Shown here one piece after another: positions 1-9,146 of a stretch of DNA of 16,876 nucleotides. The stretch is from Glomus cerebriforme (taxonomy: Eukaryota > Glomeromycota > Glomeromycetes > Glomerales > Glomeraceae), in contig QKYT01000670.1 of the NCBI GenBank assembly GCA_003550305.1, forward strand, positions 4,527-21,402. The letters are read 5' to 3'. The translations under genes and the position numbers were made by a program. Numbering within the stretch: the stretch's first letter is position 1; every line of letters starts with the position of its first letter. Under the pieces are notes generated by a model. It saw nothing but the letters and a program-made list of their open reading frames with translations. It did no database searches and was not told the DNA's origin.

Positions 1-1896
1 ACTTTATTAGCTGAAAAGGAATTACAAGAGAGAAAAATAAAAGCGGAGCAGTTAAAGGCGGATAAATTAAGTATTCTGAATAGTTTAGTAAGTTTTGCCA
101 AGCGGAATAGTNAAATTGCCTGAGGAAAAAAAGANTTANCNACCNTNAATTGGACTTTGGATGAATGAGTAAAAAATAAGATTTTAACCGCTTGACAGAG
201 GGATATTTTGTTAACGGTAGGGTTTAAAACTATTCCGAAATATCATTTCTTTGAATTACTAATTTTTAGTGTGAAAGTATTTGCCAATCAAGACTGGGAT
301 GAGTGGTTGAAGAAAAGACCATCCGCCCAACAGAATTATCAAAGGTATCTCAAATCTCTAATCGGTAAACCTATTACCATTAACGAAACTATCTGAGAAA
401 AGTTTGCTTCTTCGCAAAGTCCCCAACAACAAAACCTGATTAAACAATTAAACTTGAAAGAGATGATTGAAGAACAAGTAAATAAAGTGTTAGGAAATTC
501 TATGCCGGTGGATACTAGTTGAGAGAAATGAAAGGATATTAGTTTAGATTTTGAACCTTGATTAGTTTCGGAGTGAAAGGATAATCATTTTGATTATGAG
601 AGTTGTGAAAAATGAATTAAAGTTGGTTTAAAACCGCAGGAGGCGGGATTGACTGCTTGGTTAAGGAATGAACTTAACTTAAAACCGGAAGAAGTAACTA
701 ATGAAATTTTAACTGCCTGAAAAGAGGAATTTAAGGATCGTCAGAAAGATAAATCAACTCCTTCTTCCGAAACCTCCCCGAATAAATATGAGGAACTATT
801 TAAAAATCTGAACGAAGAAGAAGCCAACCGGGAAAGGAAAAAACTCGAGCGAGAAGCGACCCGCCAGAAGCTCGCCGCGGAAGAACTAGCAAGAAGAAAA
901 AGTAAATTAAGTGAAAAAGACCGGAAAATGAAAGAGCAGGAAGAACAACGGAAAGCCGAACAAGAACTGAGCGAAGCCGAAACCCAAAAGCGGGAAGAGG
1001 CAAGATTAGCACGAGAAAAAGCCTTACGAGAGGAGCAAGATGCTTACTTCGCTACCAAGTCTAAAAACATTGAGGCAAGAAAGCAAGCCATGGAGGAAGC
1101 CTTGGATAATAAGAAAAAGGAGAATGAGTTAGAGGAAAAGAAAAAAAGAGACCAAATTGAGAAACTAGCAAAAGAAAATCAGGTAGAGCAGGAACGATTA
1201 ATTAAACAAGCCCAATTAATTGAAGAAGAAGCCCAAAAAAGATTAGCCTCCATTGCCTTGGAGGATGAGGAACAAAGACAGCAAATTGCNAAAAAAGCCA
1301 AGGAGGAAAAAGCCCGCATTGAAGAGCAAATGCGAGAAAGGGAAAGACAATTTGAAGCGGAACGGAAAAAGCGAGAGAATGAACTTCAAAAGCAGAAAGC
1401 GGAAAAAGAGGCGGAAATTCGAGAACTGGAAGCCCAGCAGAAATTAGCCGAGCAAGAGGCNCAGACTATTCGGGAATTACGGGAACAAGACTTACAAGCC
1501 CGCCAAGCCGCCGACCAAGCNGCCGCTTCGGTAGCTAGTGAAATGGAGCAGACCCGAAGTGTGGAGAACCAAGTTGAACGAAACTATGAAAGAGCCTTGC
1601 GGAGTGTTCTTTTTTATCCGATGTTAGATGATGAATGGGCGAGATGCACCCACGGGGGAAGTCATTTTGATAAATGCCCCACCGTGNAGCAAGGATTTNA
1701 CCGTTATTCCAGTTTAAGAGTTAATCCTGGTTTATTTCAATTTGACTCTGGTAAGTGAGTAATAGCGGGCGGAGGAAAATGAACTTATTCCCTNGCCGAT
1801 GATTTAAGGAAAACGGTGGGATATTGNGGGAATAGGTGATTTACCAAAAGTGAGTTAGAGGCACATTTACGNAGTAAGATTGGCACGGGATTTTAA
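1..1896 (+). CDS. Large coiled-coil protein, 5' end outside window
   Basis: This is one open frame of 631 codons from the window edge to TAA at 1894 when UGA is read as Trp; under the standard code it breaks at many UGAs. Residues 1-240 (fragment numbering) are a Trp-rich helical part containing ESCEKWIKVGLKPQEAGLTA, a W..GL.p.eA..W pattern. Residues about 260-530 are a highly charged Glu/Lys/Arg/Gln coiled coil, which suggests a filament, scaffold or adhesin. After the coil comes a compact end with C549, H551, H555 and C559 (CTHGGSHFDKC), a possible zinc site, and a Gly/Trp-rich tail. Several N bases sit at third positions of Ala codons. I do not recognise a named family. Coiled-coil proteins are common in Mollicutes cytoskeleton and surface structures, but no specific role can be assigned. 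The reading frame is certain; the function is not. Confidence 0.85.
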
Positions 1897-1941
1897 AAAT
1901 AAGTTATATTTTCAGAGGAAATATAGAAAAATTAGAGTATT

Positions 1942-2337
1942 ATGATTAAGAAGAAAGCCCAACCAAGCCAAATTGATATTCAGCCTTTACTTTCTGCCCN
2001 AAAAGTATTACATGACATAGTTAAAGTAGCCGAAAATGAGTATGAATATATGGGAGCGGTGCAAGCCTTTGAAATNTGTTATGANTTAGCCTGAACCACC
2101 CTAAAAAAAGTTTTAGCCTTTCAAGGGAAAGAAGCCTATGCTCCCCGGGAGGTTTTTCGGAAAGCTTATTTAGCGGGTTTAATTGCTGATTTTGAGGTTT
2201 GAATAGACTATTTAAAAACTAGAAATTTAACCGTTCATACTTACAATGGCGAAGTTCTTTATGAAGTTTGAAATATTTTACCCCAATTTTTAAAAGATTT
2301 AGATAAATTAATTAAAAAAATTAAAAGTTATGTTTAA
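1942..2337 (+). CDS. hepT: HEPN-domain protein of a HEPN/MNT toxin-antitoxin pair (HepT-like)
   Basis: A 131-residue all-helical protein that matches the HI0074/HepT type of nucleotidyltransferase substrate-binding HEPN protein. The diagnostic RX4HXY motif is visible near the C-terminus: R94-N-L-T-V-H99-T-Y101. In characterised HepT/MntA systems the R and H form the ribonuclease site, and the Tyr is the residue the partner nucleotidyltransferase AMPylates to silence the toxin. The next gene is exactly such a nucleotidyltransferase and overlaps this one by 8 nt, so the pair is one operon. Three in-frame UGA codons are read as Trp (W51, W87, W110). N bases leave residues 20, 45 and 48 unresolved. 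The family is well supported by motif, size and partner; activity is inferred. Confidence 0.85.
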
Positions 2338-2632
2338 ATATAATCAATTAACCATGGAAACTAAACATTGACAAATAGTTCAGCAAATTTTAAGCAAATA
2401 TCCTTACCAATTTTATGCTTACGGCTCCCGAGTGAAAGGAAACATTCGAAGAACTTCCGATTTAGATATCTGTTATGAGGATGATATACCTAATCTAGTT
2501 ATTAGTGAGATTGAGGAAGCATTTGTTGAATCTGACTTACCTTTTGAAGTTGAACTAGTCAATTGAAAACATATGCGTCCCACCTTTCAAAAAGCCATTC
2601 AAAAAGATTTAGTTTTAATTTCTCCTAAATAA
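2330..2632 (+). CDS. mntA: Minimal nucleotidyltransferase, MntA-like antitoxin
   Basis: A 100-residue minimal nucleotidyltransferase of the polymerase-beta fold. The active-site block is GSRVKGNIRRTSDLD: G32-S33 followed by the metal-binding D44 and D46. A third acidic residue would be expected in the later strand, where E75 (VELV) stands in place of the more usual Asp. In the HepT/MntA system this enzyme transfers AMP to the HEPN partner's Tyr and so acts as the antitoxin. ATG 2330 lies within the last 8 nt of the HEPN gene, which suggests coupled translation. ATG 2354 is an in-frame alternative that would drop eight residues and the overlap. UGAs at codons 14 and 79 are read as Trp. Family assignment is strong; neutralisation of the neighbour is inferred from the arrangement. 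Confidence 0.85.
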
Positions 2633-2633
2633 T

Positions 2634-3755
2634 ATGNCAAACCACACCATTATTACAATTACCATCGCNNTGGCTCTTTTAGCCTGATTTTACTATCACC
2701 AGCACCAAAGTAAACCCTTAATCCAGGAAGAAGAGAGTCAGTNCAAAAAATTAGNAGCCGAAGTAAAACATTACCAAACCCTTTACCAAAAGCGAGTAAC
2801 CCAGGACATAGCAGCCGACCAAAGTCAAACAATTAACCAATTACAAACTAATTACCGAGAACTAGCCGAGAAGTTTAACCAAGTTTCGGAAAGTAAAAGC
2901 GAATTAGAACGGGACTATCAGAACCATTTAGAGGAAAGGAAAGAAAAAGAACAGAATTGATTAACGCAGGAGGAAACTTTGACCCACCAGTTAGCCACCG
3001 CCCAAGCAAAGGAACAAGCGAGCCAAGAACGATTAACTCTTTATCAGCAGAAAATTAACCAACAAGACACCGCCTTAATTAATTTAGCCCGCCAAAAGAT
3101 TAAGGGGAAGAAAGAATTTGAGAAAGTTTGGCGTGAATTAAAACTAAAACTGAATGAGAAAGAACAGACTTGAAAAGAAGAGAAAATTCAACTCCAAAAC
3201 CTAATTAAAGAGGCGGAAGTTATTTTAGAACTCGAAAGGGAGCGAAATAAGGAAAATGAAGCCAAACAAGAAGCCAAGATATTAGAAATGAAAAAGAGGA
3301 CGGAAGAGCAAGTAGCGAGCAAGGAAAAAGAATTAATTTCAATTAAAGCAGATTGACGAACCAGTCAAGAAATTTCGAGCGAAAGAATTAGGAAGTTAGA
3401 GGAGGGTTTAAAAGGGAAAATAAGCTTTCTTGAACTTCAATTAAAGGAAAAAGATGCCGAAATCAAAGAATTAACCAAAACTATTCAAGAGTTAAAGGAT
3501 AAAGTGGCAAAAGAACAAGAAGACAAAAANCTTCTCCAATTTCTAAAAGATCTTAAAGTTAAAAGTGTTGAAGAAGCAAAAGATAAGATTAGAACCTTAG
3601 AAAAAAAAGCTAGTAAATTAGATCAAATTATTGAAATGAACACTTATTTAGGTAGTTTGAAAATAGAAACTAACCAAGATGCTCGGAATGCTTTGGCTTA
3701 TTTGATAGAAGAGGAAGAAAAGATTTGAAAGAATTGGAAACGCCCAAAGCATTAA
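2634..3755 (+). CDS. Membrane-anchored long coiled-coil protein
   Basis: A 373-residue protein whose ATG begins 1 nt after the preceding TAA. Residues 4-19 (HTIITITIA..ALLAWF) form one hydrophobic helix followed by YYHQHQSK, a likely signal anchor. From about residue 27 to the end it is a Lys/Glu/Gln coiled coil with few breaks. UGA codons supply Trp inside the coil. It resembles the coil-rich protein at the start of the window in composition, but has its own membrane anchor and lacks the Cys/His end. A structural or surface role is plausible; no family is recognised. Codon 2 has an N (ATGNCA). Near 3720 the -1 frame stays open to 3796 and reads as a plausible alternative C-terminus, so the true end may be frameshifted. 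Confidence 0.8.
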
Positions 3756-3803
3756 GATGAGGAGTGGGAAATATTTTGAATAGTGGAATAGAATAAAGAA
3801 TCT

Positions 3804-3820
3804 CTTACTTAAAAAGTAAG
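3804..3820. other. Perfect stem-loop, possible transcript-end hairpin
   Basis: CTTACTT and AAGTAAG form a perfect 7-bp stem with an AAA loop, about 50 nt after the coiled-coil stop and 8 nt after the stop of the alternative -1 frame. No T-run follows, so it is not a standard intrinsic terminator. It could protect the 3' end of the mRNA. Confidence 0.35.
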
Positions 3821-3867
3821 TTAGAAATCCCTCCCAAAAGTTAAAATATTCATATACAAAATTAATC

Positions 3868-4014
3868 ATGAACACAGCAATTTGTAATCTTTGCACTAGC
3901 ACCTTTACTATAAACCTAAATTTACCCACTAAAACTTACACTAAAACCATAGAAGAGAAGCAAGTTTGAGTTTGCTTTGAATGCCAAGAAAAGTTAAGGG
4001 GTAAATTTTGTTAG
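3868..4014 (+). CDS. Small zinc-ribbon-like protein
   Basis: A 48-codon ORF ending in TAG. It has two CxxC pairs, CNLC near residues 6-9 and CFEC about 30 residues later, with a final Cys before the stop. Paired CxxC knuckles at this spacing are typical of a small zinc ribbon, which often binds nucleic acid or protein partners. One UGA gives Trp in the VWVCFEC segment. It is too short for normal gene finders. Conservation of both knuckles argues that it is real, but no family can be named. The next gene upstream ends about 110 nt away and the next downstream is another small CxxC protein. Confidence 0.55.
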
Positions 4015-4083
4015 AGTAGTTTGAAAAAATACTTAAAATTCAATTTTTATAAATAAAACTAAATTATAGATAGTGATGCTGAT

Positions 4084-4374
4084 ATGACAGAAAAGAAAAT
4101 AATGCGTTGTCCTAAATGTGGAAAAAACTCTTTGGGTCGGATAGAGGGGGATAAAACTTTTCAAAAAATAGAGAATATTTTAAAAAGCAAGAAAGGAGTT
4201 TATGAAAAGAAAATTGCCTTGTTTAATGTTTTGAAGAGTTTAGAACTAGGGGAAGTAGAGTTGAGTGAAAAACAAAGAATAGATTACTTATTACAGGGCA
4301 AGTTTTATAATGAACTGGCTAAACAAAATTTAAAAGAGTATAAAAAACTAGCAATAGATGCTCTTGAAAAATAA
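4084..4374 (+). CDS. Small protein with N-terminal CPKC knuckle
   Basis: A 96-residue protein that needs no UGA readthrough. Residues 9-12 are CPKC (MRCPKCGKNSLGR), a single treble-clef or ribbon-type knuckle with no second Cys pair, so metal binding would need a dimer or partner. The rest is Lys/Glu/Leu-rich and helical. There is no recognisable Shine-Dalgarno; the start is preceded by GATGCTGAT. It follows the zinc-ribbon-like ORF after a 69-nt AT-rich gap. Its function is unknown. Confidence 0.65.
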   Translation: MTEKKIMRCPKCGKNSLGRIEGDKTFQKIENILKSKKGVYEKKIALFNVLKSLELGEVELSEKQRIDYLLQGKFYNELAKQNLKEYKKLAIDALEK

Positions 4375-4435
4375 AAGTTTTTTGCTAAAATTTATTTGTT
4401 AGAAAACGGACATTCATTTTGCACAGGGTAATAAA

Positions 4436-4525
4436 ATGGAAATTCAACAAAAGCAATGAGAAGAGTGAAAAGAACAAGAACAACAAATAGAAGCCCATGT
4501 TGAGGTTTTAACTAACAATTTTTAA
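4436..4525 (+). CDS. Possible 29-residue peptide
   Basis: A short frame, MEIQQKQWEEWKEQEQQIEA and nine more residues, with two UGA-encoded Trp. The composition is that of a charged helix like other proteins here, and the start follows AATAAA. It lies 14 nt before the LRR gene, so it could be a leader peptide, a gene remnant or chance. Support is weak. Confidence 0.25.
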
Positions 4526-4539
4526 TAAAAATAATACTT

Positions 4540-5496
4540 ATGATAACATTACAAGAATATTTAGATAAAAATTATAAAAACATAGCAAAGGAGAGAGTTG
4601 ATATAATTAACATTAATAACCAAGAACTAGGTTTAGAAAGAAGTTATTTAGATTTAAGGGATTTTAAAAATTTAGAAACTCTGATATGCGAGGGTTTTGA
4701 TATAACTAAAATCGATATAAGTAATTGTTTTAAGTTAGAGCATTTATATTTTAACTCAACAACTCCTAATCTAAACATAACTAATAATCCTAACTTGGTT
4801 AAAATTAGTTGGTCTTTTAGTTTAAGAAATTTAGAAGTAAATAATAATTCCAACCTAACCGTGCTTAATCTCTCTAATAATGAATTAACGAATGTCAGTT
4901 TTTTAAGAAATTTACCTTGTCCTGAAAAGTTAATTGCTTTGGAACTCAATAATAACAATATCCAAACAACCGACTTAGAAATTTTCCGAAACTTTGTTAA
5001 TTTAGCAATATTGTCAATAGGAGCAGATGATAATCAAAGGGTAAATAAAGGCTTTTACAATCATTTTTATGGTTCTCTTGAACCACTGCGAAACCTTTTT
5101 AATTTAAATACTTTGCGTATTGAAAATACAGATATTAGTAGCGGCTTAGAATATTTAAAAGGAAATTTAGTAGAAACTATGGAAGGTTTTTTTATTAAAT
5201 GTGAAGTTTGTTATCCTAGTGCTAAGGTCAAAAGTATTCAAGATGAATTAAAAATTTACGGTTATAATCTCTTAGATTGACAGTTGTCACATCCAAATCT
5301 GATGCTCGAAACACAAGGAGAAAACTGGCAAAAGTCTATCAAAAAAAAAATCACGGAAATAAAAGAAATTTTGACAAATTTTAAAGAAAACAAGGAAGAG
5401 TTAGAAATCAAACTAGAAAAACTTCAAATAGTTGAAAATGAATTAGAGCAGAAACAACAATATGAAACGAATGTTGAAATTTCAGCAAAGAAATAA
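4540..5496 (+). CDS. Leucine-rich repeat protein with C-terminal helical tail
   Basis: A 318-residue protein. The standard code would stop at 5278, but that UGA reads as Trp and the frame continues to TAA at 5494. Residues 4-10 (LQEYLDK) match the YLD/WLD entry module seen in the LRR gene at 11227. Residues about 35-215 carry repeats of LxxLxLxxNxL type, including LTVLNLSNNELTNVSFL and LIALELNNNNI. The last repeats contain GSLEPLRNLFNL and SGLEYL, a terminal block shared with the 11227 protein. Residues 247-318 are a charged coiled-coil tail. LRR domains bind proteins, and the next gene, 18 nt downstream, is a Ulp1-like protease. A joint role in host interaction is inferred. No signal peptide or membrane segment is seen. 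Confidence 0.85.
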
Positions 5497-5514
5497 GATA
5501 GAACAATAACAATT

Positions 5515-7083
5515 ATGACACTAGGATTTACAAAAAATAATAAAAATGAAACGAGACTAGATAGCACAGATATAGAAAACTTTTATCAGTTCATTACTAA
5601 GAAATATAATTTGAATGAGGGAAAGGTTTCGCTCTTTGAAAATGCATTCATTCTAGGAAACCTGGCGAAAAGGTTTGAAAATGAAACTCCTATTGGAAGG
5701 TCGGCAAACGGATTAATTAAGAGAATAAAAAGAAATAATTTTATTTTTGTTCCGGCGTGTAAAGAAAACGACCATTGAACTCTTTTTGTTTACGATAAGA
5801 GTAGTAAAATTTTTCATCATTATAATTCTCTAAACGGAGTTAATAATTTACAATATTTTCGTCCTTTGCTAAAAAAAACTTTTGAGGGAAAGATTATAGA
5901 GCATAATACTCCCCAACAAAATAATGGTATAGATTGCGGTTTATATGTAATTGCTATTACTGAATTTCTAGTAAGGAGATACCAAGAAAATCCTGCTAGT
6001 ATGAAGTGAGAGATAAACGATAAAGAAGCAGAGGAAATAAAAAAGAATGTTCCTTTGTTTAGAAAAATGCTGGTAGAGGGCAAAGACTATTTTGCGGATT
6101 TATCGGCTGAAACTACCCAAAAAAAAACAAAAGGGNTAGAAAGAGTTCGCCAAATAATTGCTAATGCTAAAAATGTTCTTGATAAATCGGAGGTGGCAAA
6201 GGAGGAATTGGAACAAATTATCAAGGATTTGAAAGTCTTGGCTAATTCCCCTAGCGATAGTGTAGAAAAAACAGTTTGGGGAGAAAATGAGAGTGATAAT
6301 TCAAAACTATTAACTGATTTAGAAACGAATTTGAGCGAGCAAAATACTAATGACTTAAATTCTGATGCTGTTTCAACTGGAAAAAATACCGAAGAAAATG
6401 AGCCAAAATCGGATGATAATAATTCTGATTTTAACGATAGTGCTAGCAACAAAAGTGAAAAACAAAACAACCTTAATCACGACCTTACCAAAGCCCAAAA
6501 TGGCACTGATGAAGACAAAATCCAAGCGATTAAAAATTCCGGTAAAATCCATGGTGAATTAGAATCCCAAGAACAAACCCAAATTGAAAAACTAGAAGAG
6601 GATTTATTTCAAAGTAATCCCGAGAAATATTGAGAAGCCTGTTTAGGAAAAATTGAAGAGAATTTGAAAAAAAATAATCTTTCAGTGGAGGAACTGGATG
6701 CTGAAACCCAAGCCGACTATCAAAAAATCAAAGATAATAAAGATAATGTCCCTAAAATCAATGATAGTATTGGTAAAACCGGAGTTAAAAAGCGAATAAG
6801 ACAATTGAAAAGTGAAATAAGCAAACTAGCGAAGTTAAGCAAGGAAAAAATAGAAAAGTTGAAAGAGAAAATACTGGCAATTATTCACAGCAAAAACAAA
6901 TACCACCAAGAATATAAAGAAGAAGCCCAAGCCTTATTGGCTCAATTAGAAAATCATAACCAAACCAATCAAAATCCGGTTCCCTGAAATTATGTGGTTC
7001 CTTTTTCTTTGTTAGGAATAATTACTTTATCAGCACTGGTAATAAATAGAAAAAAGAGAAAAAATAAGGCTAAAACTAAATAA
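5515..7083 (+). CDS. Ulp1/SUMO-protease-like cysteine peptidase with C-terminal membrane anchor
   Basis: A 522-residue C48-type (Ulp1) peptidase made continuous by UGA=Trp. The catalytic His is H87 in NDHWTLFVYD, with the next Trp encoded by UGA. Seventeen residues later, where Ulp1 has its Asp, this protein has N104 in YNSLNG. Q135 (oxyanion) and C141 lie in PQQNNGIDCG with the same Q-to-C spacing as Ulp1. Family members cleave SUMO or related tags from lysines; bacterial versions are usually host-directed. Residues about 180-450 are an acidic, Asn/Ser/Glu-rich linker and helices, and 440-480 look coiled. Residues 493-510 are a hydrophobic helix followed by RKKRKNKAKTK, a C-terminal anchor. 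No N-terminal signal is seen. The Asn could still complete a papain-like Cys-His-Asn triad. It sits 18 nt after the LRR gene. Confidence 0.88.
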
Positions 7084-7088
7084 TTATT

Positions 7089-8015
7089 ATGTATAAACAA
7101 GAAACTTACCACGAATTAAAATTAGCGATTGAAGTTTTTCAAAATGCTTTGGAGGCATTGGAGGAATATATTGAAAAAGTAAACCATTATTCCGATTGAA
7201 GTATCGAAAAACAATCTTATAAGAAAACAATTAAAGAAAACACCCATTTTATTGATAAACTCGAAAGAACATTTTTAACCAAATTACTTACTTTTGTAGA
7301 GTTAATTAATAAAAGTTCAATTGATTTCCGAAAAGAAATTCAAAAGGAGTTTAACGAGTGAAAAAGCGAGATGGAAGTTAATATTAATGATTGTCCGGAA
7401 AGATTAAAGCATTTTTTATTTGAAATCAACGAAATACTGGAAGGAAGAGGCGAAGAATTTATTGAATTAGTAAAAAATGTTATTCAAAACCGGACAAGTA
7501 ATAGGAGTGAAGAAGATTTTTCTGTTAATAAAAATGAAAGATTTTTTGAAGAAATCGAGAAAAGAGTTTCCACTTCGCGTCAGAATTTTCGCTTCCGGAA
7601 AATCCCGAAGGTAAAAAAAGTATCTCAAATAGAAACAGAAAAGAAATGAAAAGATTTTCTGACATGAATAGAAAATGAATTACTTGACAAAACAAAACCA
7701 AAAATAAATCTCGGTTCTCATGGAAAGTGCTATCCATTTAAGGAAAAAAGAGTCCAACCACAAACTAATATATATAGAGTAAAACACATGATAGATTGTT
7801 TATATTCTTATGTAAATAATTTTAAAACAAATGAAGATGGTATAGAAACACTTTATCTTCCTTTATCTGACTACGAAGAAAATAAAAGTTTTTGACAACT
7901 ATTTAAAAATGATGGAAATGGTAAGGTTTTTCTTGGTAATTATTCTTCACCTATTTGTGATAATGACGGTCAATATGTAAAATTGTTTGAAGAATGAAAG
8001 AGAAGCATGAAATAA
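7089..8015 (+). CDS. Hypothetical helical protein
   Basis: A 308-residue protein starting 5 nt after the protease stop (TAA-TTATT-ATG), so probably translationally coupled to it. Standard-code reading would show only a fragment at 7371-7649, because UGA is used repeatedly as Trp. Residues 1-125 are helical and charged, with the heptad character of an adaptor or bundle. A basic linker follows near residues 160-185 (RFRKIPKVKKV). The remaining third is mixed, with Cys, Tyr and Trp, including LGSHGKCYPF and LPLSDYEENKSFW, and looks like a small folded domain. I recognise no family. Co-transcription with the Ulp1-like gene suggests a related job; this is inference. Confidence 0.8.
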
Positions 8016-8060
8016 CCAAATGGAACACAACATTTTAGCAAAAAAAAGAAAAAAAAGTAA

Positions 8061-8159
8061 ATGACTAATCTCTCCAAATCACTAACTTTCTTTATCACCC
8101 ACGACAAGCAGACTGAAGAACTAACTCTCCAAGAGGGCATTCTTATAAATCTAAACTAA
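8061..8159 (+). CDS. Possible 32-residue peptide
   Basis: ATG 8061 to TAA 8157 encodes MTNLSKSLTFFITHDKQTEE plus twelve residues. It sits between the hypothetical helical gene and the toxin-antitoxin operator region, has no conserved motif and no clear ribosome site. It might be a remnant or a short leader peptide. Confidence 0.2.
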   Translation: MTNLSKSLTFFITHDKQTEELTLQEGILINLN

Positions 8160-8173
8160 AAATTTCTTTCTTT

Positions 8174-8202
8174 TATAACTTTATAACCTATAACACTATA
8201 AA
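8174..8202 (+). promoter_or_regulatory. Tandem TATAAC array upstream of antitoxin
   Basis: TATAAC occurs at 8174, 8182 and 8189, and a TATAAA at 8197, with steps of 8, 7 and 8 nt, just before the antitoxin ATG at 8211. Any copy could serve as a -10 box. Their regular spacing also suits tandem operator half-sites for a ribbon-helix-helix repressor, and such antitoxins usually autorepress. It is close to the AT-rich background, so the repeat could be chance. Confidence 0.4.
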
Positions 8203-8210
8203 ACTATTAT

Positions 8211-8468
8211 ATGAGAGTAAGAAAAATTTTAGGAGTTAGTATTAGTCATAATTTACTCAAAAAAGTAAAAGAAGAATGCCAAGGCAAGAATGTTAGTGCT
8301 TTTGTGGAAAGAGCCATTACCAAAGAATTAGCCGAAAAAGAGAAAGAACGCCAAGAATTTAGAACTAAATTAATTAAAGATTATCAAAAAGTAGTTCAAA
8401 GTCAAAAAAGAGGACAGGAGGACAAAATTTGGGATAAAACCAGTTCGGATGGGTTAAATAATGAATAA
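8211..8468 (+). CDS. Ribbon-helix-helix antitoxin
   Basis: An 85-residue protein. Residues 4-40 fit a ribbon-helix-helix DNA-binding fold: strand KILGVSISH, helix LLKKVKEECQG, turn KNVS, helix AFVERAITKELAEK. The remainder is a charged, extended helix ending in a flexible tail, as antitoxins use to wrap their toxin. The stop lies inside the MazF-type gene by an 8-nt overlap (ATGAATAA). The tandem TATAAC repeats upstream are the likely autoregulatory operator. The start follows AACTATTATATG, the AT-rich context typical of this window, without Shine-Dalgarno. The antitoxin role is inferred from fold, size and position. Confidence 0.8.
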   Translation: MRVRKILGVSISHNLLKKVKEECQGKNVSAFVERAITKELAEKEKERQEFRTKLIKDYQKVVQSQKRGQEDKIWDKTSSDGLNNE

Positions 8469-8853
8469 AAAATCCCCTCATTCTTTTCCTCGTTATGGAG
8501 AAATTTACCTAGTCTACTTTAATCCTAGAAAAGGGCGAGAGGTTGGCAAACTCCGACCGGCTTTGGTAGTAAGCAATAATATTCAAAATGAATACGACCA
8601 CCATATTATTGTGGCTCCTTTATCCGACGAGGATTGAGAAAGTTTAGCCGAAGTTCAAACCTTTGAAGTAGCAATAAAGACTAATTCTACTAATGGTTTA
8701 GAAAAGAACAGTAAAATTTTACTTAATCGCTTACGAGCCATTGACAAAAAACTCCGTTTAAGAGATTATTTGGGAGTAGCGGACGAGAAAATAATGGAGC
8801 AAGTAAATAAGGGTTTAGAGGTGGTTTTGAATTTTAGAAATATAATACTATAG
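8461..8853 (+). CDS. mazF: MazF/PemK-type endoribonuclease toxin
   Basis: A 130-residue MazF-family protein. The N-terminal hallmarks are present: RYGEIYLVYF, then GREVGKLRPALVVSNN, where the R-P of the RPALVVS strand is the family signature and the Arg takes part in RNA cleavage. The HHIIVAPLS strand follows, then a C-terminal helix. The length is close to the usual 110-130. A UGA at 8638 reads as Trp; the stop is TAG. The gene overlaps the antitoxin by 8 nt. Members cut mRNA at short single-strand motifs and cause growth arrest when the antitoxin is lost. It looks intact; target specificity cannot be read from the sequence. Confidence 0.9.
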
Positions 8854-9146
8854 CCTTGCGGAATGATAATGTTGTAAATTTAGAGAGCGGGAGTAGAGAA
8901 TGTAATACTGCATTCTTAACTTGTTAAGAATAGAGAAGTAGTAATTTCTTTTCTTTTTATGCAATAGGTGGTAGGTAATGCAATATCCAAACCATTAAAT
9001 GGCGAGCGGAAAACCTTAAAATGCATTATATAGAGGTTATAAAAATAGTAGAATTATAAGAAAGATAGAAAGTTAATTACCAAGTAAGAATTTTTAATTT
9101 AAATTGCCTAATGGTTAAAAAAACTAAATCTAAATAATTAATAACT
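8854..9146. other. Non-coding gap with a 9-bp inverted repeat
   Basis: No convincing gene lies in these 293 nt on either strand with UGA=Trp. ATTCTTAAC and GTTAAGAAT (8912-8920, 8923-8931) form a 9-bp stem with a TT loop. GAATG at 8898-8902 can instead pair with CATTC at 8911-8915, giving two competing hairpins. A T-rich stretch follows about 15-25 nt later. ATGCAATA occurs twice, 19 nt apart (8959 and 8978). The start context of the next gene is AATTAATAACTATG. The hairpin may end the toxin operon or regulate the DUF6940-like gene. Confidence 0.4.

Noticed and set aside
800..1012. Minus-strand ORF opposite the first coiled-coil gene, and other minus-strand ORFs (3648-3929, 4644-4958, 5820-6083, 6087-6470, 10673-11011, 11670-11996)
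   Set aside because: They are shadows of well-supported plus-strand genes, with low-complexity Phe/Leu/Ser-rich translations.
4021..4053. TTGAAA and TATAAA as a promoter for the CPKC protein
   Set aside because: The spacing is about 21 nt, too long for a sigma-70 promoter, and such boxes are frequent in this AT-rich sequence.
8020..8087. Lys-rich short ORF starting at ATG 8020
   Set aside because: It is a poly-A-derived peptide without motif that runs into the alternative ORF at 8061; no support.
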